DNA of 11,511 nt from an uncultured Burkholderiaceae bacterium (lineage in GTDB: Bacteria > Pseudomonadota > Gammaproteobacteria > Burkholderiales > Burkholderiaceae_C), in the NCBI GenBank assembly GCA_938022295.1, contig CALIDR010000235.1:1-11511 (forward strand), read 5' to 3'. Under the pieces are notes generated by a model. That model did not search any database. It saw nothing but the letters and a program-made list of their open reading frames with translations, and had not been told where the DNA came from. Shown in pieces: positions 1 through 5,973 of this stretch (positions are counted from its first letter, which is position 1; each line of letters opens with the position of its first letter). The position numbers and the translations under genes are program-made.

Positions 1-22
1 GCGCGCCGCCGCCCGCGCGCAC

Positions 23-267
23 GGCGCTTTGCGACATCGACGAGCACTGCGAACGCGAGCAGTGCACGCCTGTGCACGCCACCCCCGGTTGCTCTCGCGC
101 CAGGCGGCACCCGCTGCGGGCAAACTGTGTGGCGGCGAGCAGCGCAGGCTCGGGGTCGGCGCGCGAAGCGCGCTTCGTGATCGAACTCGCGGCGGTTGTC
201 CGAGCGCAGCGACCGAAGGGAGCGTAGCGAGTTCTGCCGCGCGACCCCGGGCCGAGCAGCGCAGCGA
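23..267. repeat. Dispersed intergenic repeat, copy 1 (direct repeat of 11265-11511)
   Basis: This 245-base stretch aligns colinearly with 11265-11511 in the same orientation. The first ~38 bases differ at about four positions, the next ~34 are poorly conserved, and from about 95 onward the match is high. The block from about 155 to 267 is almost identical apart from one small indel and a couple of substitutions. It contains a 14-base palindrome at 164-177 (CGAAGCGCGCTTCG), complementary octamers at 183-190 and 227-234, and tandem variants of the motif GAGCGNAGCGA. No credible gene covers it: the long reading frame through it is a GC-rich shadow antisense to real genes. It lies downstream of the minus-strand TPP-enzyme gene. 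It is probably a dispersed structured repeat of Burkholderiales type; mobility is not shown. Confidence 0.85.
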
Positions 268-327
268 AGTCGTCGCGCAGCGACGACCGCCACAGTGTGA
301 GCCCGCAGCGGGTGCCGCCTGGCGCGA
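95..327. repeat. Long inverted repeat with nested hairpin
   Basis: Bases 95-121 and 301-327 are a perfect 27-base inverted repeat. The match continues imperfectly inward (122-135 against 287-300, 10 of 14), giving arms of about 41 bases around an interior of about 150 bases. Inside are the palindrome at 164-177, the complementary pair 183-190/227-234 and a perfect hairpin at 269-287 (8-base stem, loop GCA). The whole could fold into a large cruciform or RNA structure. I see no clear target-site duplication and no transposase, so a non-autonomous mobile element (MITE or BIME-like) is only a possibility. Copy 2 at the right edge contains the left arm (11337-11363, 26 of 27 bases) but the window ends before a right arm could appear. 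Bases 328-430, up to the next gene's stop codon, show nothing recognisable. Confidence 0.8.
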
Positions 328-430
328 TGCCGCGACCGCCGCACATCGCCCGAAAAGAACCGACCTTCGCGAATGGCCGCAACGGGCCGGATCCAGACTC
401 CGCTTCGATCCGATCGACGGCGAGTCCGCC

Positions 431-2119
431 TCAGCCGCCCGTGGCCGCGCGGATCGCGCCGAGCGTCGTACGCGTCGTGATCACGTCCACCGGCAGCTTC
501 AGGTGCAGAAGCGTCGGCTGCCCGTGCGCGAGCGCGGCGGCGAACGCGGGCTCGAAGTCGGCGGTGCGCTCGACGGTGACGGCGCGCCAGCCGAACGCGC
601 GGGCGAGCGCCGCGAAATCGGGGTTGACGAGGTCGCTGCCGCTGACGCGCCCTGGGTAGGCGCGCTCCTGGTGCATGCGGATCGTGCCGTAGGAGCCGTT
701 GTCGACGACGACGCTGACGAGCCGCCGCGCACCGTGGGCGACCGCGGTGGCCATCTCCTGCCCCGTCATCAGGAAGTCGCCGTCGCCGGAGAGGTGGACG
801 ACGGTGCGCTGCGGCTGCAGCAGGCTCGCCGCCACGGCCGCCGGCAGCCCGTAGCCCATCGCGCCCGAGGTCGGCGCGAGCTGCGTGCGGCCGTGATGCT
901 GCAGCCCCGGATAGCGCAGGTAGCGGTGCAGCCACCCGCTGAAGTTGCCGGCGCCGTTGGAGTACACCGTGTCCGGCGGCGCCAGGCGCTCGATCGTCTT
1001 CACGACGACGGCCAGGTCGAGCGGCTCGACCGGCACGTGCTCGCGGTTGCGCACCGCGTCGGCCGCCGCGGCGTCGGCCCACGCCCGCCACGCCACCGCG
1101 GGCGGCGCGGCGACGGTCTCGAGCGCCTTGCTGGCCAGCGCCGGCGAGGCCTGCAGCAGCAGGTCGGCGGCGTAGACGCGGCCCAGTTCCTCGGCCCCCG
1201 GGTGCAGGTGCACCAGCGTCTGCCGCGGGCGCGGCGCCTCCAGCAGCGTGTAGCCGCCGGTCGTCATCTCGCCCAGGCGCACGCCGATCGCGAGGACGAG
1301 GTCGGCGTCGCGGATGCGCTGGGCGAGCGCCGGCGCGATGCCGATGCCCACGTCGCCGGCGTACAGCGGGTGGCGGTTGTCGAACGTGTCCTGGAAACGG
1401 AAGCCGCAGCCCACCGGCAGGTGCCAGTTCTCGGCGAAGCGCTGCAGCGCGGCCGCACTCTCGGCCGTCCACCCGCTGCCGCCGGCGATCACGAACGGGC
1501 GCTGCGCCGCAAGGAGCCGCTCGCGCAGCGCGCGCAGCGCACCCGGCGCCGGCCATGCCAGCGCCGGTTCGACGCGCGGCAGTACCGGCGCGGCGGTGGC
1601 GGCCGTCAGCACGTCTTCCGGCAGCGCGAGCACGACCGGGCCGGGGCGGCCCTGCAGCGCGACGTGGAACGCGCGCGCGACGTACTCGGGCAGGCGGTCG
1701 GCGTACGGCACCTCGGCGGCCCACTTCGCCAGCCCGAGTGTGCCGGGGCCGAACATCTGGCGATAGTCGATCTCCTGGAACGCCTCGCGGTCGCGCTGGT
1801 CGCTCGCGACCTGGCCGACGAAGACGATCATCGGCGTCGAGTCCTGGAACGCCGTGTGCACGCCGATCGCCGCGTTCGTCGCCCCCGGCCCGCGGGTCAC
1901 GAAGCAGATGCCCGGCCGACCGGTGAGCTTGCCCTGCGCGTCGGCCATGAAGGCCGCCCCGCCCTCGTGCCGGCAGGCGACGAAGCGGATGCGCCCGCGA
2001 TGCTCGTGAAAACCGTCGAGCACCGCGAGGTAGCTCTCGCCGGGCACGCCGAACGTGGTGTCGACGCCCTGCGCGAGCAACGCCTCGACGAGGGCGTGGC
2101 CGGCGAGTCGTGGCGTCAC
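431..2119 (-). CDS. Thiamine-diphosphate-dependent enzyme, acetolactate-synthase-like
   Basis: Encodes 562 residues with the three-domain layout of the acetolactate synthase/benzoylformate decarboxylase superfamily. The N-terminal PYR domain (about 1-165) carries the catalytic glutamate, Glu52, in RHEGGAAFMADA. A central domain spans about 190-320. The C-terminal PP domain (about 370-530) has the diphosphate/Mg motif G445-D446-G447 followed 27 residues later by D473-N474. Such enzymes make or break C-C bonds next to a 2-oxo group in the cytoplasm. The segment after DN (GSYGTIRMHQERAYPGR) lacks the tryptophan-containing pattern usual in biosynthetic acetolactate synthases, and no regulatory-subunit gene follows, so a catabolic or specialised decarboxylase/carboligase is more likely than IlvB. 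Substrate unknown. Start is GTG at 2119, supported by AGGAG 8 nt upstream. The gene begins 33 nt after the histidine-kinase stop, so it is probably last in the two-component operon. Confidence 0.9.
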   Translation of the reverse strand: MTPRLAGHALVEALLAQGVDTTFGVPGESYLAVLDGFHEHRGRIRFVACRHEGGAAFMADAQGKLTGRPGICFVTRGPGATNAAIGVHTAFQDSTPMIVFVGQVASDQRDREAFQEIDYRQMFGPGTLGLAKWAAEVPYADRLPEYVARAFHVALQGRPGPVVLALPEDVLTAATAAPVLPRVEPALAWPAPGALRALRERLLAAQRPFVIAGGSGWTAESAAALQRFAENWHLPVGCGFRFQDTFDNRHPLYAGDVGIGIAPALAQRIRDADLVLAIGVRLGEMTTGGYTLLEAPRPRQTLVHLHPGAEELGRVYAADLLLQASPALASKALETVAAPPAVAWRAWADAAAADAVRNREHVPVEPLDLAVVVKTIERLAPPDTVYSNGAGNFSGWLHRYLRYPGLQHHGRTQLAPTSGAMGYGLPAAVAASLLQPQRTVVHLSGDGDFLMTGQEMATAVAHGARRLVSVVVDNGSYGTIRMHQERAYPGRVSGSDLVNPDFAALARAFGWRAVTVERTADFEPAFAAALAHGQPTLLHLKLPVDVITTRTTLGAIRAATGG

Positions 2120-2127
2120 GTCGAGCG

Positions 2128-2132
2128 CTCCT
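2128..2132 (-). promoter_or_regulatory. Shine-Dalgarno fixing a GTG start
   Basis: AGGAG on the minus strand, 8 nt before the GTG at 2119. It is the clearest ribosome-binding site in the two-component operon and decides the start of the TPP enzyme. It lies in the 33-nt gap after the kinase stop codon (2153-2155). Confidence 0.75.
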
Positions 2133-2152
2133 GCGGGTGGCGGATCGCGCGA

Positions 2153-3508
2153 TTATCCGGAGCCGCCGGCGGCCGCCGGAAGCGTGACGCGCACCGTCAG
2201 CTCGCCGCCCGGCGTGTCGTCGAGCGCGAGCCGCCCACCCGACTGGGCGACGATCGCGGCGACGATCGCCAGCCCCAGCCCGCTGCCGCTGGCGTCGTTC
2301 GGGTCCAGGCGGACGAACCGCTGCAGCGCGCGCTGGCGCTGCGCGGCTGGAATGCCCGGGCCGTGGTCGATGACGCTCAGCACCGCGTCGCCGCCGTCGC
2401 GGCCGACGGCCACGTCGACGCAGCTGCCGGCGGGGGCGTGGCGCAGCGCGTTGTCGATCAGGTTCTCCAGCAGCACGCGCAGGTCCTGCGCGTTGGCCGT
2501 CACGGTCACCGGCTCGGCGGCGGCCAGGCCGAGGTCGACGCCGCGCGCGTCGGCGCGGTCCGACATCGCGGCCACGCCGTCGGCGGCGAGGCGGTCCAGG
2601 CGCAGCGGCCGCACGTCGCGCCGGCGCACCTCGGGCTCCAGCCGGGCGAGCTGCAGCAGCTGGCGCACGAGGTGGACGGCGCGCTCGATGCCCTCGTCGA
2701 GCGCGTCGAGCGCAGCCGTGCGCTGCGCGTCGTCGGCCCGCCGGGCGAGCTGCGCCTGCAGCTTGACCGCCGCCAGGGGCGTGTTCAGCTCGTGCGCGAC
2801 GTCGGCGATGAACTCGCGCTGGCCGGCCAGCAGTTCGCCCACCTTGGCCATCAGCTGGTTCAGCGCCTCGCCCACCGGGGCGACCTCGGCCGGCAGGTCG
2901 TCGGTGGGCACCGGGTGCAGCGCCATCACGTCGCGGTCGGCGATCTCGCCGCGCAGCCGCTGCAGCGGCCGCAGCGCGCCGACGACGGCCGAGTGGATCA
3001 GTAGCCCGAGCAGCAGCACGAGGCCGCCGAGCGGCACCAGCAGCCACGGCGCGAGTTCGGCGAACGCCTTCACGCGGTTGGCCGAAGTCACCGCCACCTG
3101 CACCGTCTCGCGCCGCTGCGGCAGCGTGTAGACGCGCCACTCCTCGTCGCCCCAGCGCACGACGTGGAAGCCCGCGACCTGCAGCGGCGGGCCGCCGGTG
3201 TCGATCGAGGCGTACACGAGCCGGCCGTCGGCCGACCAGATCTGGCTCACGAACTGGCCGAGGTCCTCGTCGCCGGGGTCGGGCTCGGGCGCCGACGCTT
3301 CACCGTCGGTCGCCGGCGGTGCACGCCCCGCGGCGGCCGGCCGCACGCCGTGGCGGACCACCGAGTGCGCGATCTGCTCGAGCCCGTAGTCGCGGATGCG
3401 GTTGAAGCCGACCCAGGCGAGCTGGTACGTCAGCACGCTCGCCAGCACGCCGGTGAGCGCGAGCGCGCCGATCTGCCAGCCCAGCAGGCGACGGCGGATC
3501 GAGTGCAT
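2153..3508 (-). CDS. Two-component sensor histidine kinase (QseC/TctE type)
   Basis: Encodes 451 residues from ATG at 3508. TM helix 1 spans about 11-32, followed by a periplasmic sensor segment of about 120 residues that is Arg/Asp/Glu-rich with a stretch of low-complexity acidic residues. TM helix 2 is at about 152-176, then a HAMP-like linker. The dimerisation/phosphoacceptor helix has His239 in AHELNTPL, where Asn replaces the commoner Arg. The HATPase domain has the N-box LLENLIDNALRHAP (Asn353), the G1 box DHGPGIP and the G2 box GSGLGLAIV near the C terminus. It autophosphorylates at the histidine and passes phosphate to the neighbouring regulator. The ATG lies 11 nt after the regulator's stop. 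A GTG at 3571 in the same frame would add 21 Arg-rich residues and overlap the regulator by 52 bases, so I reject it. Signal sensed is unknown; QseC/TctE-like assignment is from domain layout and gene order. Confidence 0.93.
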   Translation of the reverse strand: MHSIRRRLLGWQIGALALTGVLASVLTYQLAWVGFNRIRDYGLEQIAHSVVRHGVRPAAAGRAPPATDGEASAPEPDPGDEDLGQFVSQIWSADGRLVYASIDTGGPPLQVAGFHVVRWGDEEWRVYTLPQRRETVQVAVTSANRVKAFAELAPWLLVPLGGLVLLLGLLIHSAVVGALRPLQRLRGEIADRDVMALHPVPTDDLPAEVAPVGEALNQLMAKVGELLAGQREFIADVAHELNTPLAAVKLQAQLARRADDAQRTAALDALDEGIERAVHLVRQLLQLARLEPEVRRRDVRPLRLDRLAADGVAAMSDRADARGVDLGLAAAEPVTVTANAQDLRVLLENLIDNALRHAPAGSCVDVAVGRDGGDAVLSVIDHGPGIPAAQRQRALQRFVRLDPNDASGSGLGLAIVAAIVAQSGGRLALDDTPGGELTVRVTLPAAAGGSG

Positions 3509-3519
3509 CGCGCGCCGCG

Positions 3520-4182
3520 TCAGCCCGGCGCGACGAGCTTGTAGCCGACGCCGCGCACGTTCTTGATCCACTCGCTGCCGAGCTTGCGGCGCAGGTGGTG
3601 CAGGTGGACCTCGACCGCGTTGCTGCCGATGTCGTCCTTCCAGCCGTAGAGCCGGTTCTCGAGCTGGTCGCGCGACAGCACCGCGCCGGGGCGCTCCATC
3701 AGCGCATGCAGCAGGTCGTACTCGCGCGGCGAGAGGTTCAGCACCGCGCCGTCGAGGGTGGCCACGCGCTGCAGCGGGTCGACCACCAGCGGGCCGAGCC
3801 GAAGCTGCGGATCGGCGCGGCCGCTGCGGCGGCGCACCAGCGCATGGATGCGCGCGATCATCTCGTCGAGGTCGAACGGCTTGGTCAGGTAGTCGTCGGC
3901 GCCGAGGTTCAGGCCGCCGACGCGGTCGGCGACGGCGTCGCGCGCCGAGACGATCAGCACCGGCAGCGAGCGCCCCGCCGCGCGCAGCCGCTTGAGCAGC
4001 TGCAGGCCGTCGAGCTGCGGCAGGCCGAGGTCGAGCAGCAGCAGGTCGTAGTCGTGCCCGTGCAGCGCCGTCTCGGCCGAGGCGCCGTTGCGCACCCAGT
4101 CGACGCGGAAGCCGGCGTGCCGCAGGCCGCGCTCGACGCCGGCGCCGAGCATCGGGTCGTCTTCGGCGAGCAGGATCCTCAT
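3520..4182 (-). CDS. OmpR/PhoB-family response regulator (QseB/TctD type)
   Basis: Encodes 220 residues. The receiver domain (1-118) has the acidic pair Asp8/Asp9, the phosphoacceptor Asp51 in LLLLDLGLP, Ser79 and the conserved Lys101 in YLTKPF. The C-terminal winged-helix DNA-binding domain (about 128-218) ends with the recognition helix NAVEVHLHHLRRKLG and the beta-hairpin VRGVGYKLV. Length is normal for the family. Start is ATG at 4182, where MRILLAEDD is the canonical N terminus; only a weak ribosome-binding site precedes it. A strong terminator ends 23 nt upstream, leaving no space for an ordinary promoter, so expression may depend on read-through from the small upstream gene. Co-transcribed with the kinase 11 nt downstream. 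A candidate binding box for this class of regulator lies at 4562-4578. Regulon unknown. Confidence 0.95.
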   Translation of the reverse strand: MRILLAEDDPMLGAGVERGLRHAGFRVDWVRNGASAETALHGHDYDLLLLDLGLPQLDGLQLLKRLRAAGRSLPVLIVSARDAVADRVGGLNLGADDYLTKPFDLDEMIARIHALVRRRSGRADPQLRLGPLVVDPLQRVATLDGAVLNLSPREYDLLHALMERPGAVLSRDQLENRLYGWKDDIGSNAVEVHLHHLRRKLGSEWIKNVRGVGYKLVAPG

Positions 4183-4205
4183 CGGCGACGCTGCGGCGGC
4201 GGCGG

Positions 4206-4235
4206 AAAACGAAAAAGCGGGGCGAGCCCCGCTTT
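4206..4235 (-). terminator. Strong intrinsic terminator between small gene and two-component operon
   Basis: On the minus strand a near-perfect hairpin is formed by AAAGCGGGGC (4235-4226) and GCCCCGCTTT (4223-4214), followed directly by the U-tract TTTTTCGTTTT (4216-4206). It lies 29 nt past the stop codon of the small exported-protein gene and only 23 nt before the response-regulator ATG. It should terminate transcripts from the small gene, or act as an attenuator that sets how much message reaches the regulator and kinase. A GC palindrome (GGCCCGCGGGCC, 4247-4258) sits between it and the small gene's stop. Confidence 0.85.
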
Positions 4236-4264
4236 GCCGGTGTCCGGGCCCGCGGGCCGGGGCA

Positions 4265-4483
4265 TCAGCTCTTCTTTTCCTTGGCCTCGGGCTTGCAGTC
4301 CTTGTCCTTCTTCGGGTCGCACTTGGCGTGCTCGTCCTTCTTGGCCGCCGCTGCCGCGGGCGCGGCCGGCGTGGCGGCCGATTCTGCCGGCCTGGCCGGC
4401 GCGGCCGGCGTGGCGGTCTGCGCCTGGGCGACGCCGAACGACATCGCGGTGGCACACAGCAGGGCTTGCAGGGTCTTGGTCAT
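4265..4483 (-). CDS. Small exported Ala/Pro- and Lys-rich protein
   Basis: Encodes 72 residues. Residues 1-21 look like a Sec signal peptide (Lys3, hydrophobic core LQALLCATAMSFGVA, cleavage after AQA). Cys10 lacks a small residue at -1, so it does not make a lipobox. A low-complexity linker (22-47) contains two TPAAPA units encoded by a 19-base direct repeat (4359-4377 and 4398-4416). The tail (48-72) is highly charged, KKDEHAKC then DPKKDKDC, with two cysteines (55 and 63) that could form a disulfide or bind metal. GAGGA lies about 10 nt before the ATG. Real-gene signs are the signal peptide, the ribosome-binding site, its own terminator and a plausible promoter. Function is unknown. Its position next to a two-component system resembles qseBC, which neighbours the unrelated periplasmic gene ygiW; a role as target or accessory of the system is inference. 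Confidence 0.8.
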   Translation of the reverse strand: MTKTLQALLCATAMSFGVAQAQTATPAAPARPAESAATPAAPAAAAAKKDEHAKCDPKKDKDCKPEAKEKKS

Positions 4484-4545
4484 GGTTCTCTGTTCCTCGG
4501 TCTGATCGGGTGAAGCGTCGTCGGGTGGGATCCGAGACGAAAGGC

Positions 4546-4578
4546 ATTCTTCCGGTCGAGACTTAGGACAGATTTAAG
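4546..4578 (-). promoter_or_regulatory. Candidate response-regulator box and promoter for the small gene
   Basis: On the minus strand, 4578-4563 reads CTTAA-ATCTGT-CCTAA, matching 9 of 10 specified bases of the CTTAA-N6-CTTAA direct repeat described for PmrA and QseB in enterics. Exactly 10 nt after the second half-site plus its G (CCTAAG, ending at 4562) is AAGAAT (4551-4546), a 4-of-6 match to the sigma-70 -10 element. That is the spacing expected when an OmpR-family activator replaces the -35 contact. A start near 4538 would leave a leader of about 55 nt. The box overlaps the stop codon of the MFS gene. I see no good -35 hexamer, as expected for an activated promoter. Binding by the adjacent regulator is inferred. 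Confidence 0.5.
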
Positions 4579-5851
4579 GCCGCGCGGCGGCGCCGACGGC
4601 CGGCACGCGCGCCACGCGCAGCCCGACGACGGCCGCCGACGCGATGCCCAGCACCAGCGCGAGCGCCGAGCCGCCGAACACGGCGCCGGCGCGGCCCTGG
4701 TCGAGCAGCCAGCCGAACACCGGCGCGGCGAGCGCGAAGCCGGCGTCGAGCCCCGAGTAGACGGTGCCATAGACGCGCCCCGTGGCGCCGGGCGGCGCCG
4801 CGCGCTTGATCAGCATGTCGCGCGATGGCCCCGCCAGGCCGACGCCGAAGCCCGACAGCGCGACCGCGCCGGCGGCGGCCAGCGGCTGCAGCGCGCCCGC
4901 GGCGACCAGCATCAGCAGCGCGGCGGAAGCCGCCATCGCGGCGGCGATCGTCGTCTCCAGGCGCTCGACGCGGGCGACGAGGAACCCGCCGGCGACCATG
5001 CCGGCGGCGGCACAGAGCATGTAGGCAGTGACGACGAACGCCGTGATCGACAGCGGCAGCCCGTGCAGCGCGCCGAGCGCCGGGCCGCCGAAGCTCTGGA
5101 TCGCCACCAGCGCCGCCGTGCTCCAGAAGAAGAACGAGAAGCACAGCCACACCGAGGGCAGGCGCAGGAACGCCAGCGGGTGCTCGGCCGCCGCCGGCTG
5201 CGCCTTCGCTGCGCCGGGCTCGTGCGCCCAGCGGCCCTGGCGGTCGTCGATCGCACTGCGCTGCCACGCCAGCAGCGCGAGCACCCCCAGCGCCCACAGC
5301 GCGGCGGCCGCCAGTGCGATGCGCCACGAGCCGGTGACGGTGGTCAGCCCGATCATGAACACCGGCGCCGCGGCCCAGCCGAGGTTGCCCGTCAGGCCGT
5401 GGACCGAGAACGCGTGGCCGAGCCGCGGCTGCGACACGCGCTTGTTCAGGATCGTGAAGTCGGCCGGGTGGAACGGCGAGTTGCCGAGCCCGGCGAGCGC
5501 CGCGGCGAGCACGAGGCCCGCGAACCCGGGCGCCGCCGCACCGGCCAGCGCCGCCAGCGCGAAGCAGCCGAGCGCGGCGAACAGCACCGGCCGCGCGCCG
5601 ACGCGGTCGACGACGAAGCCCGCCAGCGCCTGGCCGACGCCCGAGACGACGAAGAACACCGTCACCAGAAGCCCGAGTTCGGAGTAGCCGACGCCGAACT
5701 CGTCGACGAAGGCCGGGAACAGCGGCGGCAGCAGCAGGTGGAAGAAGTGCGACGTGCCGTGCGCCAGCCCGATCAGCCCGATCGTGCGCGCGTCGTCGCG
5801 CAGCGGCACCGGGTTCGGCGGCAGCGGTCCGCTCAGCGAGGAAACGCCCAT
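4574..5851 (-). CDS. MFS transporter, fosmidomycin-resistance (Fsr)-like
   Basis: Encodes 425 residues, almost all hydrophobic helices, consistent with the 12-helix major facilitator fold in the inner membrane. Near the N terminus is GLAHGTSHFFHLLLPPLFPAF, and in the fourth-helix region the sequence GLGNSPFHPADFTIL. The G-x-G-x-S-x-FHP signature is typical of the Fsr-like branch, whose E. coli member exports fosmidomycin. The loop after helix 2 has DRVGARP, the usual MFS D-R-x-G-R/K type motif. A cytoplasmic loop at about residues 205-235 separates the two six-helix halves. Start chosen is ATG at 5851; an upstream in-frame GTG at 5941 would add 30 Ala/Arg-rich residues and overlap the divergent nadA leader. 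No clear ribosome-binding site precedes the ATG. Substrate unknown. The next gene downstream starts 90 nt beyond the stop. Confidence 0.88.
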   Translation of the reverse strand: MGVSSLSGPLPPNPVPLRDDARTIGLIGLAHGTSHFFHLLLPPLFPAFVDEFGVGYSELGLLVTVFFVVSGVGQALAGFVVDRVGARPVLFAALGCFALAALAGAAAPGFAGLVLAAALAGLGNSPFHPADFTILNKRVSQPRLGHAFSVHGLTGNLGWAAAPVFMIGLTTVTGSWRIALAAAALWALGVLALLAWQRSAIDDRQGRWAHEPGAAKAQPAAAEHPLAFLRLPSVWLCFSFFFWSTAALVAIQSFGGPALGALHGLPLSITAFVVTAYMLCAAAGMVAGGFLVARVERLETTIAAAMAASAALLMLVAAGALQPLAAAGAVALSGFGVGLAGPSRDMLIKRAAPPGATGRVYGTVYSGLDAGFALAAPVFGWLLDQGRAGAVFGGSALALVLGIASAAVVGLRVARVPAVGAAARP

Positions 5852-5973
5852 CCGACGATGGTATGCCGGCGCGGCCGCGGCTGCACGCCGCCGGCCATCG
5901 GCCGGTGCTGACTTACCATCGGCATGCGCATCGCCCGCCACGGCGATGCGAGCCGACCGGGACGGAGCCGACG
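5852..5973. promoter_or_regulatory. nadA: Divergent MFS/nadA control region
   Basis: This 122-nt gap must hold promoters for both divergent genes, but I see no convincing -35/-10 pair. It contains TACCATCG at 5914-5921 and its exact complement at 5856-5863, a hairpin CCGGCC-ATC-GGCCGG at 5891-5905, and a 9-base perfect stem at 5927-5935/5942-5950 with a 6-nt loop in the nadA leader. The nadA ribosome-binding site is GGAG at 5964-5967, 6 nt before the ATG. Which of these elements is regulatory cannot be judged from sequence alone. Confidence 0.45.

Noticed and set aside
29..3004. Very long plus-strand open frame (991 codons)
   Set aside because: It is antisense to the TPP enzyme and kinase, whose motifs are unmistakable on the minus strand. 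Its product is Arg/Ala/Gly/Val-rich with no domain pattern; stop-poor antisense frames are expected at this GC content.
3509..3571. Upstream GTG start for the histidine kinase
   Set aside because: It would overlap the regulator by 52 bases and add 21 Arg-rich residues before a normal kinase N terminus; the ATG at 3508 is a better start.
4244..4260. GC palindrome near the small gene's stop as a second terminator
   Set aside because: No U-tract follows on either strand; the hairpin at 4206-4235 is the convincing terminator.
4497..4560. ECF sigma-type promoter (GGAA ... CGTCT) before the small gene
   Set aside because: The spacing between GGAA and CGTC is about 10 nt, too short for known ECF promoters (about 16-17 nt).
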